Positions 11,601 through 21,800 of a stretch of DNA of 64,000 nt are shown here, piece after piece. A program made the translations under genes and the position numbers. Numbering within the stretch: position 1 is the stretch's first letter; every line of letters starts with the position of its first letter. The notes under the pieces are model-generated. The model saw only the letters and a program-made list of their open reading frames with translations, was not told where the DNA came from and made no database searches. The stretch is from Antedon mediterranea (Eukaryota; Echinodermata; Crinoidea; Comatulida; Antedonidae), in NCBI RefSeq assembly GCF_964355755.1, contig NC_092680.1:10763001-10827000 (forward strand). The letters run 5' to 3'.

Positions 11601-12499
11601 GATAGACAATATGATTACTTCTGTAGAGAACAAGGAGATAGAAAATCAAGTTAAGAATATTGAAGATATGGATAAAGGGTTGAGACGATCAAGTAGATTG
11701 AATAAAGGGAAACATGGAAATCCATGTCATTTGCCGACATCGGCAGTAGGGGTTCATGATTAAAATTGTATGCTACTCTGTTAGAAGATTACTTGAGTAT
11801 TAGGGATTAGCTTGAATTATCTTTAATAGTTGTATAATGTTGATATTGCAGATAATTTATGAGGTTTACGTTACATAGATGACAAGTAATTTGAAATTTT
11901 TTAAATTTGTTTTTTGTTAAAGTTTTCAGAGAAACATTTTTTTTTATTTGTATTGTACATTCGGGGACGAATGTTTTTCAAACAGGGAAATTGACTGGAG
12001 GTGAAGGGCGCCCCCCGTGGATTTGAGATGTTTTGTGCGGATGAGGAGAACGCACGAGGGAGGAGAGATGAACACGACGAATAGAGTTGGATGGACATTT
12101 CCGAGTAATGATGTTTATATTACTTGTTAGTTAATAATTTGATGTTTAAGAGGTATAATACGACGTTGGAAATAGAATTCGAGTGTGAAGATGTTTACTG
12201 TAGTTTGAACTTACATGGATTGTAAAGGATTTCATAGATTTAGAGTAGATTACTATACGAAAAGTTTGTTAATTTGTATTCAATGTTATCAACGGATCAA
12301 GATCGTTGAAGCTTGCCATGGTTGAAGTGTTACTGATATTGGAATTGTTTTAGTTCAAGACAAAGAATTGTTGATACTGTTTTGTACTACTTATTAAACT
12401 GTTGCAAAATTTTATACTTAATCGTATTTACTTTATTTGGATTCTTTACGATCTGAGGGGCTATACATATTGATAACTCCCACACCCCCACATACGACA
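8677..12499 (+). mobile_element. internally deleted Ty3/Gypsy-like retrotransposon
   Basis: A 3.8 kb non-satellite segment contains one long Gag-Pol-like ORF (9250-11763) with ~570 bp upstream and ~740 bp downstream. By eye I cannot pair LTRs. The downstream part holds a CATTCGGGGACGAATG inverted motif near 11960. The left flank is satellite. The right flank is the interior of a second TIR-transposon copy, so the right edge at 12499/12500 is a rearrangement or insertion junction. It resembles non-autonomous elements that keep Gag but lose RT and integrase cores. Confidence 0.75.
9250..11763 (+). CDS. Gag-protease-pol remnant polyprotein, Gypsy-like
   Basis: An uninterrupted 837-codon frame from ATG (MAEEPAEDQ). 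The first ~270 residues are a Gag-like charged helical region. Two CCHC knuckles follow at ~277-290 (CYNCGKKGHAKTDC) and ~296-309 (CFNCKGRGHYSRNC), then a retropepsin motif DTGAEAS at ~361. After that only fragments remain: an RNase H tail (ADALSR, ~498), an RT N-terminal-like piece (DVFSKG, ~561, with IRFPYRR) and an integrase C-terminal piece (VGNRVLLKR, ~650). The RT catalytic palm, the RNase H core and the integrase DDE core are absent. The fragment order (RNase H tail before RT start) is unlike a normal Gypsy pol. The C-terminus has four ~13-residue SVENKEIDNMII repeats and a basic RRSSRLNKGKH end. The frame is open despite the losses, so it could still make Gag and protease; domestication is possible but unproven. 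Confidence 0.8.
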   Translation: MAEEPAEDQASMQGMMQALTDVLQGLRVQQAPPPVKIAKYRGSTKADGDLSLKEWLDDFQSYANHYNLTGKAKAQSLLDHLAGSAKEEILCREGNVREDYDQIVTVLKSLFGPIETVPSLTREFHNRNQKDVESLADFSRVLMRLYTKMVKAAAVEEDKDALKRLRDYTLKERFVHGAKEGWVRRELRRIEMQCKDKTFLEMREEVLQFFKDEEPRHQARVCEVSMEHSVEARRVEEPALKEEIAALKNDVAMLTKSVQSLINIQSADMERAKELKCYNCGKKGHAKTDCTEETLCFNCKGRGHYSRNCPEKPKEKEAKGPGTKRMSTTPMENTELVDRLVAKSPCGDVEIGGIMLGCIFDTGAEASIIPSSLYHDKLKKNLGELQPASGIFLNVIGVGGIEIPIKGYIEVPIEVNGQNLMGSFLVVSDQSCTQKDTKYPLVIGCNILRHLVNSPIQSSKDVVPAIRKYKIILASEEDKMLLASSKVMNESDVHNKCADALSRCPSNTCVNSSELKSDLNVIASCLMTKVEGGSIEVNSVVPTVLPSFSHEELSDMQKNEDVFSKGIIDVGRCAVISHQIKVTEGPLIRFPYRRINPSLIPRIAVPLHAVTTGMTNKQTGKAAVFKTEDEQKEAANREAARHDSRTTDFKLEVGNRVLLKRNAFTGRHKLSDKFQEVTPVIIDMNEEQDIYEVRPAMGGISKWVNRRQLHLDPRGQESDVLEDHLPIFVSDENSEGSEEEDDEDDALLQSVFTPSVENKEIDNMIISVENKEIDNMIISVENEEIDNMITSVENKEIENQVKNIEDMDKGLRRSSRLNKGKHGNPCHLPTSAVGVHD

Positions 12500-13202
12500 C
12501 TAAGAATTAACTATATTTACGAAAAAGTTCAGGCAAGCTTGAAACTAGGCTAGGCTATTATTTTTACAGACCTACCTAATCTAGCCTAGTACACCAGTAT
12601 TGTCATTGAAACTAGGCTATGCCTAGCCTAGTAGGACGGCCGTCTTTGCATTGTTGTACGTAGGCCTTGTAGTAGCAGGCTAGTAGGTAGGCTATAACAT
12701 AATAATGTAATAAGTCTATATCATAAATAGTAGATGCAAATGGCTAAGCCTAGCTTCAAATGCACTCTTTGTTAAGCCAACCTAGTTCCTAGCCATCATA
12801 GATGATCGCAGCCTTCCCTTTTGTTCAAAAACAGTTTCAATCCATTGTTTTTAAAATCATCACAGTTACGTTGTTTTGCCATGGAATGACCACAGTTACG
12901 TTGTTTTGCCACAGAATATCGCAGTTACGTTGTTTTGCCTCAGAAATGACTTTCATTCTATGCACGTCATTTCTAAGGCAAAACAACGTATCTGTTAAAA
13001 GTGCTAATAACTTTTGATCAAATTGTTTAAATTATTTAACATTTTGTATTTAATAATAATTATTATTTATATATACTCATGCAAAATTTCACATCATTAC
13101 GATAATTTGTTGTTGAAATGCAAACACACAAACTTCAATTCAATTTTTCTCGAAAAGCAACATTTTGTAGTTACGCTGTTTTGCCTTGGAACGGCCGAGC
13201 TC
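12500..13202. mobile_element. right part of a second TIR-transposon copy
   Basis: About 99% like 5884-6585 at an offset of ~6616-6617 bp, ending in the same GCCTTGGAACGGCCGAGCTC. The left ~390 bp including the left TIR are absent. The match continues into the flanking satellite to ~13505 (against ~6895), so this is part of a segmental duplication, not an independent insertion. Confidence 0.8.
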
Positions 13203-15806
13203 ATAATAGTCTATTTATATGAAATGAATGATCAATCAATGAAAAATAATGCCATGCAACTTTGTTTCTGATTGAAAAAAATGTCCACTTGATTAGGCCT
13301 GACATTTACAACCCTCAAAATATCTCACTTTCAAAAACCATATTTATTTTCAATTAAAAAAAAAAGAAAAAAAAATATCCCTAGAGGTTCGACGCACTAC
13401 TGAGAGCACTCAAACCTGAGCATTACCCGTTACGCCACAAACCAGTAGATGACTGAAGAGCTGATAATAGTGTATTTATATGAAATGAACGATCAATCAA
13501 TGAAAAATAATGCCATGCAACTTTGTTTCTGATTTTAAAAAAGATCCATTTGTTTAGGCCTGACATTTACAACCTTCAAAATATCTCATTTTCAAAAAAA
13601 ATATTTATTTTCAATTAAAAAAAAAAGAGAAAAAATATCCCTAGATGTTCGAAACCACTATTGAGAGCACTCAAACCTGAGCATTACCCGTTACGCCACA
13701 AACCAGTAGATGACTGAACAGCTGATAATAGTCTATTTATATGAATGGATGATCAATCAATGAAATATAATGCTATGCAACTTTATTTCGGATTTTTAAA
13801 AAGGTCGACTTGATTAGGCATGACATTTAAAACCATAAAAATATCTCACTATCAAAAACAATATTTATTTTCAATTAAAAAAAAGAAAAAAGAAATATCC
13901 CTAGAGGTTAGAACCCACTACTGAGAGCACTCAGACCTGAGTATTACCCGTTACGCCACAAACCAGTAGATGACTGAAGGGCTGATAATAGTCTATTTAT
14001 ATGAAATGAATGATCAATCAATGAAAAATAATGCCATGCAACTTTGTTTCTGATTGAAAAAAAGATCCGTTTGTTTAGGCCTGACATTTACAACCCTCAA
14101 AATATCTCATTTTAATAAAAAATATTTATTTTCAATAAGAAAAAAAAAAGAAATATCCCTAGAGGTTGGAACCCGCTACTGAGAGCACTCGAACCTGGGT
14201 ATTACCCGTTACGCCACAAACCAGTAGATGACTGAAGAGCTGATAATATGAAATTAATGATCAATCAATGAAAAATAATGCCATGCAACTTTGTTTCTGA
14301 TTTTAAAAAAGGTCCACTTCTTTAGGCCTGACATTTACAACCCTCAAAATATCTTACTTTCAAAAACAATATTTATTTTCAATTTAAAAAAAAAATAAAT
14401 AAAAATATCCTTAGAGGTGCGAACCCACTACTGCGAGCACTCAAACTTGAGCATTACCTGCTACGCCACAAACCAGTAGATGACTGAAGAGCTAATAATA
14501 CTCTATTTATATGAAATGAATAATTAATCAATGTAAAATGATGTTATGCAACTTTGTTTCTGATTTTAAAAAAAGGTCCTTTTCTTTAGGCCTAGCATTT
14601 ACAACCCTCAAAATATCTCACTTTCAAAAACAATATTTATTTTCAATAAAAAAAAAGAAAAAAAATATCCCAAGAGGTTCAAACCCACTACTGAGAGAAC
14701 TCAAACCTGAGCATTACCGGTTACGCCACAAACCAGTAGATGCCTGAAGAGATCATAATAGTCTATTTATATGAAATGAATGATCAATCAATGTAAAATG
14801 ATGTTATGCAACTTTGTTTCTGATTTTAAAAAAGGTCCACTTGGTTAGGCATGACATTTACAACCATAAAAATATCTCACTTTCAAAAACAATATTTATT
14901 TTCAATTAAAAAAAAAGAAAAAAATACCCGTATAGGTTCGAACCCACTGCTGAGAGCACTCAAACCTGAGCATTACCCGTTACGCCACAAACCAGTAGAT
15001 GACTGAAGAGCTGATAATAGTCTATTTATATGAATGGATAAATCAATCAATGAAAAATAATGCTATGCAACTTCATTTCTGATTTTTAAAAAGGTCGACT
15101 TGGTTAGGCATGACATTTACAACCATAAAAATATCTCACTTTCAAAAACAATATTTATTTTCAATTAAAAAAAAAGAAAAAAATACCCGTATAGGTTCGA
15201 ACCCACTGCTGAGAGCACTCAAACCTGAGCATTACCCGTTACGCCACAAACCAGTAGATGACTGAAGAGCTGATAATAGTCTATTTATATGAATGGATAA
15301 ATCAATCAATGAAAAATAATGCTATGCAACTTCATTTCTGATTTTTAAAAAGGTCGACTTGGTTAGGCATGACATTTACAACCATAAAAATATCTCACTA
15401 TCAAAAACAATATTTATTTCAATTAAAAAAAAAAGAAAAAATATTCCTAGAGATTCGAACCCACTACTGAGAGAACTCAAACCTGAGCATTACCGGTTAC
15501 GCCACAACCCAGTAGACGAGTGAAGAGCTGATAATAGTCTATTTATATAAAATAAATGATCAATCAATGAAAAATAATGTCATGCAACTTTGTTTCTGAT
15601 TTTAAAAAAGGTCCACTTGTTTAGGCCTGACATTTACAACTATAACAATATTTCACTTTCAAAAACAATATTTTTTTTCAAATAAAAAAAAAAAAAAAAT
15701 ACCCGTATAGGTTCGAACCCACTATTGAAATCACTCAAACCTGAGCATTACTCGTTACGCCGCAAACCAGTTGATGACTGAAGTGCTGATAATAGTCTAT
15801 TTATAC
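13203..15806 (-). repeat. tRNA-like ~260 bp satellite, third block
   Basis: About ten further units of the tRNA-like array. Two adjacent units at ~14990-15260 and ~15250-15400 are nearly identical, which indicates recent local duplication. The array stops at 15806, where the large palindrome begins mid-unit after the word TAGTCTATTTATA. Confidence 0.85.
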
Positions 15807-15811
15807 AGCCA

Positions 15812-18800
15812 ATTCTGCTACTGTCCACAGGTGCTATCTGTAAAACTATACCAAGTTATACACGTTGCTGTCTGCTATAAATGCTGTACTTTTAACACAC
15901 GGTACACTGTCTGTAGCACAGTGTGTGTTGACAATTTACAATGATTTACAGCCATAGGCAGGTTTTCGTACTGCCATGCAAGAATGGATAGGTGTTTTCC
16001 GGCGCTTTTAGGCCTTCTAGTCAATTATTGTTATTATTATACGAATTACGTAATTAGTCTAGTAGCTCATCTACCTTTTTAGCAGGGCATAATGCATATT
16101 GTAGCTATGCTAGGCCTACTAGTCTAGCGGGAAATCAACCACTTATTTTGTTGGATACGAGTTTAGGGTAGGAAGTTAAGTACGAGTTGGCATGGGTACG
16201 AGTCGACCAGGGGTGAATCGACCAGAGTACACCCGGCCGCCCTACTAGAGCATAGGCTACAGGCCAACATTGGGACGCCCAAAAAAGCCATCCTATGAGC
16301 ATAAAAAGGCCTCGTAGAGCCAGACATGTTAACATATACTACACAGTACTAGTACGTCTACCATTTATTATAGTTCCATGGTACTACGGATCACTACTAT
16401 CTAGGTCTAGTAGGTAGGGTAGGTTTCCAGTAATTTCGGTCGCGTTTTTTCAGGAGGGCATGTGAGAGGTGAGGTAGGTTAGCCCAGCTAGGCTAAACTA
16501 ACATGTAAGTAGTATTCTACCATGGGATGGGAACGAGTCGGCATGGGGGTACGGGTTGATCTTTATCCGTATTCTAGGGTGCTGGTCAACCCGTAACGTA
16601 CCCATGTCAACTCGTACCAAACTTGGCTAACTCGTACCCAAATAATTGGTCAACTCGTACCAATAGCTTTATAGCTTTATTGATAGCTGGGTTCAAATCT
16701 AGGTTGGGACGGTTTTTTCTCATTCTAAAATAGATTTCCTTATAATAATAAAATAATATCGACCTATGAATTTAACTGTAATATTGTATTGTATACATAA
16801 TATTAGTAGTAATAGTAATTCCCATTGCATTTATTATTATAATATATTTTACGGTTACCCCTTAATTATACTATAGTATAACTTCCTTGTTATATTTTAC
16901 AATATTTTCTTCATAATTCAACAAATTTTTTTCACAGCTAATTATCAAACTGAATCATCACACACCAAATCTCATGAAATCTCTAGTGTATTTCTCAAAG
17001 CTAATCCAGCTACATGGTATTGCCTTGAGGCTAAACTACACTGTATACTGGGCACTACCATCATTCCTGGCCCGTCAACCTGGACCAAATTATGGTCCAA
17101 CACAGTCGTGTACTACTGATTCCAAATAGTGAATTACATCCTGTGGTCAAGGATTTATTTGCACTTATGCTTATTTCCTCCAACATACAGAGTACGTAGG
17201 GCTTTTAATTTGCTTTTATACCTGTTAATTAAAAAATCGTTTATGCCTATTGTTGCATAAAGATCAAATTTAGACTGTAAATACTGGGATGATCACCCTA
17301 AATTTTTTTTCATTTAACAATTTTATATTTCACAGCCAGAAAAAAGCATACAGGTTTTTTTTTAATTCATAACTGTTGAATTGCATTCCAATACATGGTA
17401 CCTATTGGTATTATATCTATAATAATAAAGTACTCTCTTATAAATAGATGTATCTCTCCAAACTACTCCAATATAATCTAATAATAGTACTATTAGCATA
17501 CTACTGTACACTTTGTAGACAAGAAATAAGTTGTATCCACCTTGAGGACTTATGTAAGTACTATACAGTCGATCGTCCTCTCACTGGTCTGGTCAACATA
17601 ATCTACGCCTAGATAGATTATTACAGTAATTAAAGTACATTATTACAGAGATTTTTTTTTTCAGAAATCAAAGTTATGTGTATAGAAAGCAGTACTCGTA
17701 TTAAAAACTAAGCAGGTTGTACTCTTGAACGCAAACTGGCAGGAAAATTTTGAATATTTTTTGTTGTTGAAATGATGGAATCCTAACTTCAATTTCCACG
17801 AACTGGAGACGAAGACGAAGACGACCCTTTTATTTAAATTTATTTGGATAGACCTCCATGTAAATTCATTAAAGGCTATATGATTGTTTTATATTTTAAT
17901 ATGTGATAGTAGAAAATCATTGTCTATAATGAGGACTATGAATCTGATATTTACTTGCATTCTCATCTTTTTAAAATTTTATTTATAATGGTAGTGAATT
18001 TACTATTGAAAAAGTCATGTGTCCACTTATCTCAAATTGTGTCACACCTCTAACCTTGGTAGAACTGACTGTGTTCTATATGAGTACATTTAATTTGCCA
18101 TATAGTAGTGTTTCCACCATACTTCAACCTGGTAATTGAATACATTTCATCGGGGTAAAGTTATCACCTTTAACATAAAGTATCCTCCTGAAACATGTAT
18201 TTGTACTGTACTTCATCTACTATTCATTTAATTACTTAATACTAATTTGGGTGATTTATGTCTAACTTCAGGAATGATCTGAGGCTAGAAGAACGAATTT
18301 CTGCACATATAATTTATATAAAAAATAAACCAATGTTTTCCTAAAAATTTAACCCCTAGGTTGATAACTAACAAATAAATTATTGAAATTGTGTTCTCAC
18401 AATATATGTGTACTGTATCTACATATGCATACACTGCTGTACTTGTTTTTAACCGCATAATGGCATTAAAAAAAAAACAATGTTTTATAATTATTATGTT
18501 ATTTCCAAATATTAAAGGTCTGAAACAGAAACTAAATGTTACCAAACTATGTTTTTGAAAATCTCTATGATATAATATAATAATATGAACATAATATTAA
18601 ATTATATTGACTATTTTTGATAATCATCATGTCCTTATAAATTCATTTATATTTCTTTTGTGTAATATAGTTCATATATTATGTATTAAATAAATTGGTA
18701 AGGCCCTGTACTGTTTATATTTAAGGAAAGTTTATATACACTATTATTTTATGCCTACCAATATTAGTATTAATTGTTTATGTAACTATTTTGTCTAATT

Positions 18801-21800
18801 GCATTGATTTTTTGTATAGGCCAATGGCATTAATGTTTTCTCAAATCAAATTAGCCTAATAATGCCATATTTAGAAACATAATTCATTGATTTCTGATAT
18901 TCTGTACTTGTGTATGCATTACTAAAATAGTAGTTATTTTATTTCATTTATAATGTATGTATAAACTTTTATTCAGTTTTTTTTTACATTTTTAAGTTTA
19001 AAAATTATTAAAATACCTATCTACCTTTCTGTTATTGTTACTATTATAATATTTTTTGAGGCAGATTGATTTCAATAAAAAAAATTTAAACAATTAATTT
19101 ATGATTTATACTGTACTATGTTAGTTCAGGAGATGAAGTGTATGTTGGTAGAATCTGGTGTGTTGGAGGTTGGGGGATGTGAGGTGTATTTTTGTCACTT
19201 TAAGACCTAAATTAGATGTTTTCTGAAGAAAAGAAGTAAGTGGATAGGCTTTCAAACAACTCCAAGAAGATTCACACAAAAATAATTACTTAACAATAAA
19301 ATAGTATGTAACAGTGTAAATTACACTACATTGAATAAACTCGAGCGGAAAAATAACACACATAAAAAATCATTCATTTCCTTGTCGAAAAGCGCCCTCT
19401 CTAGGTTTCTTTTAATTTATTAATAATTATTATTAATTAATGAGTAATATAAAATTATTTTTAACAATAATGCTGGAAGCTGATTCTACTCCTAACAAGG
19501 TGTCATACCTCCAAATTTCGTCAACGTATTCAAAGCACTTCAATAAATATCACATTGAACATTAAAAATTAGGGTTATGGATAGAAATTTGCTTAAAAAC
19601 ATATACAAAAAACATCGATAAAAAATACTTTTCAAATTTAAAAACATTTGAAACTTCTTTTATATGTTCAATATAGGTTGCTCTATTCACAGAAACAAAA
19701 TTTCATTCATGAATGTTTTTTGTTGGTTGTTTTTTTCAAAATCGTTATTAGGTTTAAAAAATGCATTGGAATTGTATGGTCTTTCATAAGTGTACATTTT
19801 GTAAAAACGTAAATTAAAAAAATCGGTAATATGGCTCGATAGTTATTTTTTTTTTTGTAATATGGATGGAGCAACCTATATTGAACATTTATACCAAGTG
19901 TTTTTGAATACGAAAATTATTTTTTATCGATGTTTTTTGTATATGTTTTAAGCAAAATTCTATCCATAACCCTAATTTTTAATGTTCAATGTGATATTTA
20001 TTGAAGTGCTTTGAATACGTTGATGAAATTTGGAGGTATGAAACTTTGTTTGGAGTAGAATCAGCTTCCAGCATCAAATGTTAAAAATATGTTTATATTA
20101 CTAATTAATTAATAACAATTATTAATAAATTAATAGAAAACTAGAGAGGGCGCTTTTCGACCAGGAAATGAATGTTTTTTTATGTGTGTTATTTTTCCGC
20201 TCGAATTCATTCAATGTACTTTAACATACACTATTACATACTATTTTATTGGGAAGCCTATTCGCTTCTTTTCTTCAGAAAACATCTAATTTAGGTCTTA
20301 AAGTCACAAAAATACACCTCACATCACCAACCTCAAACACACCAGATTCTACCAACACACACTTCATCTCCTGAACTAACATAGTACAGTATAAGTCAAA
20401 TTAAATGTTTTAATTCTTTTTATTGAAATCAATCTTCTGCAAAAAATATTATAATAGTAACAATAACAGAAAGGTTGATAGGTATTTTAATATTTTTTTA
20501 ACTTAAAAAGGTAAAAAAAAACCTGAATAAATGTTTATACATACATTATAAATGCAATAAAATAACTACTATTTTAGTAATGCATACACAAGTACAGAAT
20601 ATCAGAAATCAATGAATTATGTGTCTAAATATGGCATTATAAGGCTAATTTGCTTTGAGAAAAACATTAATGCCATTGGCCTGTACAAAAAATCAATGCA
20701 ATTTGACAAAATAGTTACATAAACAATTAATACTAATATTGGTAGGCATAAAATAATAGTGTATATAAACTTTCCTTAAATATAAACAATACCTTACCAA
20801 TTTATTTAATACATAATATATGAACTATATTACACAAAAGAAATATAAATGAATTTATAAGGACATGATGATTATCAATATAATTTAATATTATGTTCAT
20901 ATTAATATATTATATCATAGAGATTTTCAAAAACATAGTTTGGTAACATTTAGTTTCTGTTTCAGACCTTTAATATTTGGAAATAACCTATAATAATTAT
21001 AAAACATTCTTGTTTTCAATGCCATTATGCGATTAAAAACAAGTACAGCAGTATGCATATGTAGATACAGTACACCTATATATTGTGAGAACATAATTTC
21101 AATAATTTCTTTGTTAGTTATCAACCTAGGGGTTAAATTATTAGGAAAACATTGGTTTATTTTTTATATGTGTACAGAAATTCGTTCTTCTAGCCTCAGA
21201 TCATTCCTGAAGCTAGACATAAATCACATAAATTAGTATTAAGTAATGGATATTAGATGAAGTACAGTACAAATACATGTTTCAGGAGGATACTTTATGT
21301 TAAAGGTGATAATTAGTTTAAATGTTACCCCAATGAAATTTATTCAATTACCAGGTTGAAGTAGTCTGGTGGAAACACTACTATATGTACTCATGTAGAA
21401 CACAGTCAGTTCTACCAAGGTTAGAGGTGGGTGCCAACATTTGAGATAAGTGGAAACATGACCTTTTCAATAGTAAATTCATTACCAGCATTATAAATAA
21501 AATGTTAAAAAGATGAGAATGCAAGTAAATATTAGATTCATAGTCCTCATTATGCACAATGGTTTTCTACTATCACATTATTAAAATATAAAACAATCAT
21601 ATAGCCTTTAATGAATTTACATGGAGGTCTATCCAAATAAATCTAAATAAAAGGGTCGTAATATGTCTTTGTCTCCAGTTCGTAGAAAATGAACAAAAAA
21701 TATTCAAAATATCCTGCCAGTTTGCGTTCAGTACAACCTGCTTAGTTTTTAATATGAGTACTGCTTTCTATACACATAACTTTGATTTCTGCAAAAAAAA

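Noticed and set aside
18285-21236. Short ORFs in both arms of the palindrome
   Set aside because: AT-rich, not supported by motifs, and mirrored copies are differently interrupted.
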